NCBI GenBank assembly: GCA_002282445.1
Contig: NCJK01000003.1
Coordinates: 1 to 64,000, forward strand
Reading direction: 5' to 3'
DNA length: 64,000 bases
DNA from: Burkholderiales bacterium 39-55-53
GTDB lineage: Bacteria > Pseudomonadota > Gammaproteobacteria > Burkholderiales > Burkholderiaceae_C
Position numbers and translations under genes: made by a program. The notes below the pieces were generated by a model. It was not told the origin of the DNA and did not search any database. It saw nothing but the letters and a program-made list of their open reading frames with translations. Shown piece by piece: positions 45,160 through 52,144 of the stretch (the first letter of the stretch is position 1; each line of letters begins with the position of its first letter).

Positions 45160-46017
45160 TTACATGTGTAGCAGCTCAAGTGCCAGCGTGTGCAAGCGGT
45201 GTCCAGGCTGCGTCATCGCCTCGACGATGCTGAAGTGTTGCAAGCCTTCCAAGGTTTCGGCTACAGGCACTCGGTCTTTGCCCCAGGACTGCTGAATCAA
45301 AAAGTTGTGGCGAATGAACTCTTCGCTCTCAATGCCACCGGCCACGCTGTAAAGCGTGCCCTGCTTAGGCGCTGGCATCCATGCGGGGCTGTTGCGCAGC
45401 ACCACTTCATCCGTCAAGCGCAGGCTGTCTTTGAGGTACGGGGTGGCTTGCACAGATTCAAGTTCATACAAGCCAGAAATTGACAACGCTTTAGCCACCA
45501 AATGCGCAGGCAAATCAGCGTCATACGCAGGCCAATCGCAAGCCAACAGCATGGCCGCCAAATGGCCGCCTGCCGAATGTCCCACCAAGGTGATGCGACT
45601 GGGGTCGCCGCCAAAGCGGTGAATATTGCGCCACACCCAAGCCACGCACTTGACCATTTGCAAGGTGATGTCAGACACCGTCACTGCAGGGCACAGCGCA
45701 TAGTTGGGCACGACCACATGCGCGCCTTGCGCGGTGAAGGTGGGCGCGATGAATGAGTGGTCGGCCTTGTCGAGTGAGCGCCAATAGCCGCCGTGAATGA
45801 ATATGACCACAGGGGCTTTGTCGCCTGCTGTGTCGCTGGGAAAAATGTCTAAGGTTTCGTTCGAGCCACGGCCATAAGCAACATCTAAAAAGCAACGCTG
45901 AGTGATACGCACTTGTGCAGATGTGTCGCGCCAATAGGCAAAGTGGGCAGCAAACTCGGGCACCAAAGCGCGGTTGTTGTACATGCTGTCATACCAAGCA
46001 CCGTCGCGTTGCGTCAT
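45160..46017 (-). CDS. Alpha/beta hydrolase, arylformamidase-like
   Basis: A 285-residue carboxylesterase-type hydrolase. It has the oxyanion HGGYW motif (IFIHGGYWRSLDKADHSF), the nucleophile elbow GHSAGGHLAA, and a C-terminal catalytic histidine near LEGLQHFSIVEA. HGGYW with this spacing is characteristic of kynurenine formamidase and related esterases. There is no signal peptide, so it acts in the cytoplasm. The ATG overlaps the stop of the TonB-dependent receptor (ATGA), which ties its synthesis to that receptor. The natural context is hydrolysis of an imported ester or amide. No kynurenine-pathway genes are nearby, so arylformamidase activity itself is unproven. Confidence 0.85.
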   Translation of the reverse strand: MTQRDGAWYDSMYNNRALVPEFAAHFAYWRDTSAQVRITQRCFLDVAYGRGSNETLDIFPSDTAGDKAPVVIFIHGGYWRSLDKADHSFIAPTFTAQGAHVVVPNYALCPAVTVSDITLQMVKCVAWVWRNIHRFGGDPSRITLVGHSAGGHLAAMLLACDWPAYDADLPAHLVAKALSISGLYELESVQATPYLKDSLRLTDEVVLRNSPAWMPAPKQGTLYSVAGGIESEEFIRHNFLIQQSWGKDRVPVAETLEGLQHFSIVEAMTQPGHRLHTLALELLHM

Positions 46018-48185
46018 AGTTTTTTCTCTAAAAGAATTTGTACATTGGTCCAGCTGCGGCTTTGTGTGCGGCTGTTTTCGGTCACGCCGTTACCACTGTA
46101 AAGGCTACCTGTGTTGTAGCTGAGCGGATTCAGATTACTCAAGGTCAAGCGCCATGCAGTGCTGCTGTCCACACGCCACAAGCCATACACATCCATCACG
46201 CGTTTTTGCGAGATGGTGGTGAGCTGCTCTGCACTCAAACGTGTTTTGTATCCAGGGTTGTAATTGATGTTGCCACCCACAGTGAGTGGGGCAGATTTGA
46301 GCTTGTAATCTGCTCCAAAGTTTGCAGTCATGCTGGGCTGTTGGTCTAGGCGGTTGTCAGGCCCCATGATGCTGAGCACACGCGAGCGGTAAAAGCTCAG
46401 GTTGTTACGAAGGTCAATGTGCGGCGCATCGGCGATCCATTGGTCCATGCGGAACTTGGCTTCTAGCTCGATGCCTTCTGTGATGGCTTCGCTGATGTTG
46501 TCTGGGCGTGACACCCACCGCTTAAGCCTAGGGTCTAAGGGGGAGGTTTCGTAAGTGGTGACGTTACGGATTAAGTCTTGTACACGACGGTGGAACACGC
46601 TCGCGCTCAGCACACCGCCTTGGGGCAGGTAGCGCTCAATGGCCACATCCAAGCCTGTTGCAATTTCGGGCTTAAGGTTGGGGTTACCCGACACGTCGGG
46701 GTTTGTTGAGCTGTTTTCTGTACGCGTGTACGCTCGTCGAGCTAACAAGCTGGGCATGGTGGGCGTTTTAAAACTGCGAGTCAGGCTCATGCGCACTTGG
46801 TCTCGACTGTCGGGATTAGGACGCCACATGGCATGCAACAACGGCGTAAAAACACTGTTGCGATTGGTCACCTCGCCTGCTGATGTGTTTCCTTCAGTGG
46901 ACAACCCCTCGAAGCGTGCGCCAATGTGTGTGGACCAATGGGGCGTGAGTTGCCACTCGTCTTGCGAATACATGGCATAGCGCAAGGTGCTTGCGCTGAA
47001 GTCAGACTTACCCACCGCACCCAAATAGCTGCCCACGGTGTCTTGTGTGCGGCGCACGGTTTCTACTTCAGCCCCACTCACCCACTGATGGCCACCGCCC
47101 ATGACATTGGTGTATTTACCGCTGACGTTGGCAGAGCGATCCTTCACGCGAGAGTCCTCTTGCAAGCTAGGCAACAAAGCGATATTGCTAGATGTTTGTT
47201 GGTATTGGTTGTGACTGTTCCATCCGCCAATATTGAATTTCCATTCCATGTTGCTGTCGCTGCTGAGCTTGCGTTTCCACTGGCCGTTGAGTCGCGCTAC
47301 AGAAAAATTGTTTTTGTTTTCGTGGGTTGCCGTAGCTGGACTTCCTGCCACGGCCACGCCATTGAGCGACTCTGATGCCAACATCGTGCCTGGTGTTGTG
47401 CCTTGCGACAAAGCGATGAAAGGCATGAGGGTGAAGGTTTCGCCCGGATCACCTTTGAGTTGCAAGCGCGATGAGGCGTGCAGACCTTCTCGGTCGTAAC
47501 GGCTATCACTGACGCGGCGACGAAACGTGCCATCGTCTCGCGTTAATTCGCTCTCACTGTGGTCGGGCGCTGCGTAGCGGTTAACGGACAAGGTGTAATT
47601 GGCCGTCCACTTCTCTGCATCGTGGTACTTGACCATCGAAGCCGTGGGCGATGCATAGCCCCCTTGAAACGACGAACCCACTTTCAACTCAGTGGGCATG
47701 CCTTTGCGGCCCTCACGCGTGATGATGTTGATCGTGCCTGCTATGGCTTGTGCACCTGTTTCAGCAGTTGGTGCACGGTAAATTTCCACACGCTCAATCA
47801 TCTCGGGCGTGAGAGACTCCACATTAAAGCCCGGCGGCACACGCTGACCGTCGAGCAAGATTTGTGTGTAGCCTTGGCTCAAGCCACGCATGCGAATGCC
47901 GCCGCCTCGACCTGGCGCACCGCCCAAGGTGATGCCAGGCATCCGCTTCAAAATTTCGCCAAGGTTGGAATCGCCTTGGCGCTCAATCTCTTCGCGGCCT
48001 ATGACAATTTTGCTGGCGGTGGATTCACGGCGTTGCTGGGTTTCGTTGTCACGGCCGCTGGTGATTTCGATGCGCCCCATGTCCGAAGTGGTTGCGGCAG
48101 GGGCCGTGGCTTGCTGCGCCAAAACAGCGGTAGCACTGAGTGCGAAAGGCACAAAAACTGAACGGGCGAGGTAATGAGTGTGCAT
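46014..48185 (-). CDS. TonB-dependent outer-membrane receptor
   Basis: A 723-residue gated outer-membrane importer. It has a signal peptide (RSVFVPFALSATAVLAQQ) and a plug domain (about 45-160) with EILKRMPGITLGGAPGRGGGIRMRGLSQGYTQILLDGQRVPPGF and RVEIYRAPTAETGAQAIAGTINIIT. A 22-strand type barrel ends in a C-terminal aromatic-poor LEKKL. No FecA-type signalling extension is seen before the plug, so it is a transporter rather than a transducer. Cargo cannot be predicted: siderophores, haem, B12 and plant-derived molecules are all possible. It precedes and overlaps the hydrolase gene. Confidence 0.92.
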   Translation of the reverse strand: MHTHYLARSVFVPFALSATAVLAQQATAPAATTSDMGRIEITSGRDNETQQRRESTASKIVIGREEIERQGDSNLGEILKRMPGITLGGAPGRGGGIRMRGLSQGYTQILLDGQRVPPGFNVESLTPEMIERVEIYRAPTAETGAQAIAGTINIITREGRKGMPTELKVGSSFQGGYASPTASMVKYHDAEKWTANYTLSVNRYAAPDHSESELTRDDGTFRRRVSDSRYDREGLHASSRLQLKGDPGETFTLMPFIALSQGTTPGTMLASESLNGVAVAGSPATATHENKNNFSVARLNGQWKRKLSSDSNMEWKFNIGGWNSHNQYQQTSSNIALLPSLQEDSRVKDRSANVSGKYTNVMGGGHQWVSGAEVETVRRTQDTVGSYLGAVGKSDFSASTLRYAMYSQDEWQLTPHWSTHIGARFEGLSTEGNTSAGEVTNRNSVFTPLLHAMWRPNPDSRDQVRMSLTRSFKTPTMPSLLARRAYTRTENSSTNPDVSGNPNLKPEIATGLDVAIERYLPQGGVLSASVFHRRVQDLIRNVTTYETSPLDPRLKRWVSRPDNISEAITEGIELEAKFRMDQWIADAPHIDLRNNLSFYRSRVLSIMGPDNRLDQQPSMTANFGADYKLKSAPLTVGGNINYNPGYKTRLSAEQLTTISQKRVMDVYGLWRVDSSTAWRLTLSNLNPLSYNTGSLYSGNGVTENSRTQSRSWTNVQILLEKKL

Positions 48186-48202
48186 TTGAAAAAGTTTACC
48201 TA

Positions 48203-48214
48203 GGTATCAATACC
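48203..48214. promoter_or_regulatory. Palindrome upstream of the TonB receptor gene
   Basis: GGTAT-CA-ATACC is a perfect 12-base inverted repeat in the 71-bp gap between the receptor gene and divergent minC, 18 bases before the receptor start; ACCTAGGT overlaps its edge. It is a candidate operator for the receptor. It does not look like a Fur box. Confidence 0.35.
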
Positions 48215-48256
48215 CTTGCCGTGTAAAGTGGAGGTTTTCTTTTTTACGCAAGTTCC

Positions 48257-49003
48257 ATGAGCCAAGCCTCCGCGCCACACGCCTACGAAATCAAAAGTGC
48301 CTCGCTGCCCTTGGTGTCTTTCCTCCTCAAAAACCCCGACACATCCGCGCTACAAGCCGATATGGCACGCCGTTTGGGCGCTACCCCTGGATTCTTTGAC
48401 AACGACCCCGTGGTGATCGATCTGAGCGTCCTAGAGGACCCTCACAACCTGCTCGACCTCCCCTCGGTATGCCTCATGCTGCGCACACACCAAATGCTGC
48501 CTGTGGCGGTGCGTGGCGCGAATGAACACCAATTAGCTAACGCCCAAAAAGCGGGCTTGTTTGAAGCGAGCGATCTAAGCATTCAAGCACCTGCCGCACC
48601 TCGTATTGAAACTGTGGTGCAAGAAGTGATTCGCGAAGTGGAAGTGGTGCGCGAGGTGCAAACCGGCAGTGGCGCAGCCATGGTCATTGACAAGCCATTG
48701 CGCTCTGGCCAACACGTGTATGCCAAGGGGCGCGACCTGATTGTGTTGGCCATGGTCAACCCCGGCGCTGAAATCATGGCCGATGGCCATATCCATGTGT
48801 ACGCCCCACTTCGTGGCAAAGCCATTGCAGGCGCACGTGGTGACGAGCAAGCCCGCATCTTCACCTCAAGCCTTGAGGCCGAGCTGCTGTCGATTGCAGG
48901 CACCTACCGCACCAGTGGCGATGCCCCCTTGCCTGCTGATGTGGCTGGCAAAGCCGCACAAATCAGCCTTCAAGGCGATAAGTTGGTGATGCAAGCACTG
49001 TAA
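48257..49003 (+). CDS. minC: Septum site-determining protein MinC
   Basis: Inhibits FtsZ assembly at cell poles. The 248 residues have the N-terminal FtsZ-inhibiting domain (1 to about 105), a linker (PRIETVVQEVIREVEVVREVQTGSGAAMV), and the C-terminal MinD-binding beta-helix. That domain shows LRSGQHVYAKGRDLIVLAMVNPGAEIMADGHIHVYAPLRGKAIAGARGDEQARIFTSSLEAELLSIAGTYR, the most conserved stretch. First gene of minCDE, 41 bases before minD. Confidence 0.96.
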   Translation: MSQASAPHAYEIKSASLPLVSFLLKNPDTSALQADMARRLGATPGFFDNDPVVIDLSVLEDPHNLLDLPSVCLMLRTHQMLPVAVRGANEHQLANAQKAGLFEASDLSIQAPAAPRIETVVQEVIREVEVVREVQTGSGAAMVIDKPLRSGQHVYAKGRDLIVLAMVNPGAEIMADGHIHVYAPLRGKAIAGARGDEQARIFTSSLEAELLSIAGTYRTSGDAPLPADVAGKAAQISLQGDKLVMQAL

Positions 49004-49044
49004 AATTCAGCAATTAAATAACAGAAACAACTAGGGCTTTATTC

Positions 49045-49860
49045 ATGACAAAAATCGTGGTGGTGACTTCTGGCAAGGGCGGCGTGGGCAAGACCACAAC
49101 CAGCGCCAGTTTTTCCTCTGGCCTCGCTTTGCGCGGCTTCAAAACGGTGGTCATCGACTTTGACGTCGGCCTGCGTAACCTCGACCTGATCATGGGTTGC
49201 GAGCGTCGTGTGGTGTATGACTTCATCAACGTCATCAACGGTGAAGCCACGCTGAACCAAGCCTTGATCAAAGACAAGCAGTGCGACAACTTGTTCGTGC
49301 TCGCTGCCTCTCAAACACGCGACAAAGATGCGCTGTCACAAGACGGCGTGGAGCGCGTATTGAACGAACTCAAAGAAATGAAGTTCGATTACATCGTGTG
49401 CGACTCCCCTGCCGGTATCGAAGTGGGCGCCATGATGGCAATGCACTTTGCCGATGAAGCCTTGGTCGTCACCAACCCTGAAGTGTCTTCGGTGCGTGAC
49501 TCTGACCGCATCTTGGGCATGCTCAGCAGCAAGACCAAACGTGCGATTGAAGGCGATACGCCCATCAAAGAACACCTGCTCATCACGCGCTACAACCCTA
49601 GCCGCGTGGAAGAAGGCCACATGTTGTCGCTCGAAGACATCCAAGACATCTTGCGCATCCCATTGATCGGCGTGATCCCTGAATCTGAAACCGTGTTGAC
49701 TGCCTCGAACCAAGGCTTGCCAGCGGTTCATTTGGAAAACACAGATGTATCTGAAGCCTACAAAGACGTGATCAGCCGCTTCTTGGGCGAAGACTTGCCC
49801 ATGCGCTTTACAGAACACGTCAAGCCAGGTTTGCTCAAACGTATTTTTGGCGGGAAGTAA
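49045..49860 (+). CDS. minD: Septum site-determining ATPase MinD
   Basis: Membrane-associated ATPase that recruits MinC and oscillates with MinE. The 271 residues begin MTKIVVVTSGKGGVGKTTTSAS, the deviant Walker A with the signature lysine. They end with an amphipathic membrane-targeting helix (VKPGLLKRIFGGK). Walker B-type VICDSPAG appears as IVCDSPAGIEVG. It lies 3 bases before minE. Confidence 0.98.
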   Translation: MTKIVVVTSGKGGVGKTTTSASFSSGLALRGFKTVVIDFDVGLRNLDLIMGCERRVVYDFINVINGEATLNQALIKDKQCDNLFVLAASQTRDKDALSQDGVERVLNELKEMKFDYIVCDSPAGIEVGAMMAMHFADEALVVTNPEVSSVRDSDRILGMLSSKTKRAIEGDTPIKEHLLITRYNPSRVEEGHMLSLEDIQDILRIPLIGVIPESETVLTASNQGLPAVHLENTDVSEAYKDVISRFLGEDLPMRFTEHVKPGLLKRIFGGK

Positions 49861-49863
49861 GGC

Positions 49864-50115
49864 ATGTCGTTGCTATCTCTCTTACTTGGTGAGAAGAAAA
49901 AAACAGCGAACGTTGCCAAAGAACGTTTGCAGTTCATCCTCACCCACGAGCGCACGGGTCGCAACCCGCAGCCCGACTACCTGCCCGCTTTGCAGCGCGA
50001 TTTGGTGGCCGTGCTCTCTAAGTACGTGAACATCAATCCAAATGACATCAAGGTCAATTTGGAGCGTCACGACAACCTCGAAGTGCTCGAAGTCAAAATC
50101 GAACTCCCAGAGTAA
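49864..50115 (+). CDS. minE: Cell division topological specificity factor MinE
   Basis: Stimulates MinD ATPase and drives pole-to-pole oscillation. The 83 residues show the N-terminal membrane/MinD-binding segment [30 protein letters not shown]. The C-terminal topological domain reads [45 protein letters not shown]. Standard length, and completes minCDE. Confidence 0.97.
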   Translation: MSLLSLLLGEKKKTANVAKERLQFILTHERTGRNPQPDYLPALQRDLVAVLSKYVNINPNDIKVNLERHDNLEVLEVKIELPE

Positions 50116-50135
50116 GCGGCTGCATAGCCCACAAA

Positions 50136-50165
50136 ACAAAAAGCGACCCGAGGGTCGCTTTTTGT
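50136..50165. terminator. Bidirectional terminator after minE
   Basis: ACAAAAAGCGACCC (50136-50149) and GGGTCGCTTTTTGT (50152-50165) form a perfect 14-pair stem around a GA loop, with T-runs both ways. It serves minCDE and the convergent small gene. Confidence 0.95.
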
Positions 50166-50190
50166 TTGGCTTTCACAAGCAAAAGGGGGA

Positions 50191-50361
50191 TTAACCGCCT
50201 TTGTTTGAACGCTTGCCAGGATTCTTTTTGCTACGTGTCGCAACACCGCGCTCAAGACTCACACGTTGACCACGACCACCGGTGCGCAGCATAGTGCCTG
50301 GCAGGGGGATTGGCTTTGGTGCGCGTTTGCGGTCGGCTTCAGTGACGATTTTGTTTCCCAT
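50191..50361 (-). CDS. Small basic protein of unknown function
   Basis: A 56-residue, strongly basic protein (MGNKIVTEADRKRAPKPIPL...GGRGQRVSLERGVATRSKKNPGKRSNKGG), rich in Arg, Lys, Gly and Pro and without hydrophobic spans. It may bind nucleic acid, but no known fold is visible. The ATG at 50361 is preferred over an in-frame TTG four codons upstream. It has its own terminator, shared with minE, and a gap of 98 bp to the divergent gene, so it is probably expressed. I do not recognise the family. Confidence 0.6.
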   Translation of the reverse strand: MGNKIVTEADRKRAPKPIPLPGTMLRTGGRGQRVSLERGVATRSKKNPGKRSNKGG

Positions 50362-50459
50362 GAAATTTTCCAAGTAAAAAGTTACAGCCCCTAATTAGGC
50401 CACAGGTTCGGCGTATTTTCGCACGGAACAACCCATAATCCACCCAACATAAGGCATTT

Positions 50460-51047
50460 ATGAACCCGAAAATCAGCGAATTGCTCGACCGCATCCAACA
50501 AATGGAGCTAGAAATCGAGCTAGAGATGAAGCGCAAGCGCGCTGAACTGCAGGCTGATTTTGAAGAAACACGGGTGCGCTTTGAGCGGGAAGTACTGGAG
50601 CAACAACGGCGCTTCAAGACGGGCGTTATTTCCTATCTGCTCACAGCCAACTGGCTGAGCGTGCTGACCGCCCCCGTCATCTACGCGCTGTTGCTACCTA
50701 TGCTGTTGCTGGATGTGTCCATCACGGTCTACCAACAGATTTGTTTTCGAGCCTACGGTATTCCTCGCGTCAAACGCAGCGACTACTTTGTGTATGACCG
50801 CGCGCATTTGGCCTATCTGAACCTGATTGAGAAAATCAACTGCGCCTACTGCTCGTATGGCAACGGCTTGATGGCCTACGGCCGCGAAGTGGTGGCCCGC
50901 ACCGAACAATATTGGTGCCCCATCAAGCATGCCCGAAAAATCATGGCAGCTCCCCCCTACTACACTGGCTTTGTGGATTTTGGCGATGCCCAAAGCTACA
51001 AAGACGAGCTAGAAAATCTGCGCGCAGAACTGACCAAACTCAAATAA
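50460..51047 (+). CDS. Conserved-looking membrane protein with coiled coil, function unknown
   Basis: A 195-residue protein I cannot name. Residues 1-55 are a charged coiled coil (DRIQQMELEIELEMKRKRAELQADFEETRVRFEREVLEQQRRF). One or two membrane spans follow (SYLLTANWLSVLTAPVIYALLLPMLLLDVSITVYQQI). A compact domain comes next, with cysteines in NCAYCSYGNGLMAYGREVVARTEQYWCPIKHARK. A second short coiled coil closes it (YKDELENLRAELTKLK). The CxxC plus later CPIKH looks like a metal or redox site; this is inference. It is followed 11 bases later by slyX, suggesting a shared transcript. Confidence 0.75.
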   Translation: MNPKISELLDRIQQMELEIELEMKRKRAELQADFEETRVRFEREVLEQQRRFKTGVISYLLTANWLSVLTAPVIYALLLPMLLLDVSITVYQQICFRAYGIPRVKRSDYFVYDRAHLAYLNLIEKINCAYCSYGNGLMAYGREVVARTEQYWCPIKHARKIMAAPPYYTGFVDFGDAQSYKDELENLRAELTKLK

Positions 51048-51058
51048 CAAAAGACCCA

Positions 51059-51274
51059 ATGCCTCACACCGACATTGACAAACGATTGATGGACCTTGAG
51101 ATCAAGGCCAGCTTCACCGAAGACTTGGTGGAGCAACTCAACCAAACCATTTTTCAGCAACAGCAGCAAATCGATGCGCTCATCCGCGAAGTGAGCCAAC
51201 TTCGCCAGCAAACGCCCGATGGTGGGTCGGGCGGGTTCACCAGCCTGCGCGATGAGTTGCCTCCCCATTACTGA
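51059..51274 (+). CDS. slyX: SlyX-family coiled-coil protein
   Basis: A 71-residue protein with the SlyX pattern: DIDKRLMDLEIKASFTEDLVEQLNQTIFQQQQQIDALIREVSQLRQQ followed by a short C-terminal segment ending ELPPHY. It is a coiled coil of unknown function, widespread in proteobacteria. The ATG at 51059 starts the family domain; the longer frame running back into the upstream gene is rejected. Confidence 0.9.
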   Translation: MPHTDIDKRLMDLEIKASFTEDLVEQLNQTIFQQQQQIDALIREVSQLRQQTPDGGSGGFTSLRDELPPHY

Positions 51275-51276
51275 GC

Positions 51277-51411
51277 ATGACTGAGGTTATTACCGAACCG
51301 CCCAACATAGAGCTGGGTGAATTGGTACTCTCAGTGCTGTATCGACTGAGTGCCTATGCCCTCGTCAACTTGATTGACGATGCAGCCATGTTGTCGATCT
51401 TGTTCATTTGA
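51277..51411 (+). CDS. Possible 44-residue peptide after slyX
   Basis: A short frame begins ATG two bases after the slyX stop and encodes MTEVITEPPNIELGEL followed by a hydrophobic helix (VLSVLYRLSAYALVNLIDDAAMLSILFI). Tight spacing to slyX argues for a real or decayed gene, but there is no clear ribosome-binding site and no recognised family. It could be chance. Confidence 0.3.
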   Translation: MTEVITEPPNIELGELVLSVLYRLSAYALVNLIDDAAMLSILFI

Positions 51412-51431
51412 ATTAATAAAAGGAGACACCC

Positions 51432-52031
51432 ATGACAAAAACCGTTGATTACTACCTCGCCCCCATGAGCCCTTGGACCTATTTGGGCCACCAACGCTTT
51501 GTGCAAATCGCCAAAGCAGCGGGTGCAAAGGTACGTGTCATGCCGATGGATTTGGGCAAGGTGTTTCCTATTTCGGGTGGTTTGCCTTTGGGCAAGCGTG
51601 CGCCACAGCGCCTCGCGTATCGATTGGTCGAGCTGACGCGTTTCAGCCAACACCTGAACTTGCCACTCAACCTGCACCCCAAGTTTTTCCCAGTGGCGGG
51701 CGACCCATCAGCCAAGCTCATCATTGCGGTGGACATGCACCACGGCACAGATGCAGCACTGGCCATCACAGGGGCTGTGCTGGCTGCGGTGTGGCAGGAG
51801 GAACGCGACATTGCAGACACAACCACCTTGGCTGCCCTACTGAGCGAACACCAGCTGGATGCGGCTTGTTTGGAGTTGTCGAACACGCCTGAAGTGCAAG
51901 CCCGCTTCGACAGCTATACCCAAAGCGCGATCGAAGCCCAAGTGTTTGGCGCACCCACATATCTAATTGACGGCGATATGTTCTGGGGCCAAGACCGGTT
52001 GGACTTTGTGGCGCAAAAGCTCAATAGCTAA
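51432..52031 (+). CDS. 2-hydroxychromene-2-carboxylate isomerase family protein (DsbA-like fold)
   Basis: A 199-residue kappa-class glutathione-transferase/DsbA-family protein. It begins VDYYLAPMSPWTYLGHQRF, where a serine replaces the thioredoxin CxxC. It ends with APTYLIDGDMFWGQDRLDFV, the family's cis-proline and C-terminal signature. The named family member isomerises an intermediate of naphthalene degradation with glutathione, but many homologues lie outside such pathways. No aromatic-degradation cluster surrounds this gene, so the real substrate is unknown. An AGGAG ribosome-binding site precedes the ATG. Confidence 0.88.
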   Translation: MTKTVDYYLAPMSPWTYLGHQRFVQIAKAAGAKVRVMPMDLGKVFPISGGLPLGKRAPQRLAYRLVELTRFSQHLNLPLNLHPKFFPVAGDPSAKLIIAVDMHHGTDAALAITGAVLAAVWQEERDIADTTTLAALLSEHQLDAACLELSNTPEVQARFDSYTQSAIEAQVFGAPTYLIDGDMFWGQDRLDFVAQKLNS

Positions 52032-52068
52032 TTCAAAGCACAACGCCTCAAACAAGGCCCAGAAACAA

Positions 52069-52112
52069 TTCAGCCACCGGAGTTGCACACAAGGTGCAAC
52101 GCGGTGGCTGAA
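52069..52112. other. Long hairpin between the isomerase and helicase genes
   Basis: TTCAGCCACC-GG-AGTTGCAC and GTGCAAC-GC-GGTGGCTGAA form an interrupted 17- to 18-pair stem around a short loop. It lies between convergent genes but has no T-run, so it is not a classic intrinsic terminator. It may be a mRNA 3' stabiliser, or a factor-assisted terminator. Confidence 0.6.
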
Positions 52113-52144
52113 TGCGTGTCAGACCGCCCTGAAGCGGGAACTAA

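Noticed and set aside
48181-48256. Cobalamin riboswitch or Fur box upstream of the TonB receptor
   Set aside because: The 71-bp gap cannot hold a cobalamin riboswitch, and the palindrome GGTATCAATACC does not match the Fur consensus.
51432-52031. Part of a naphthalene degradation pathway
   Set aside because: Only the isomerase-family gene is present. The Rieske oxygenase at 32.8 kb is distant and lacks the small subunit and electron-transfer genes of such pathways.
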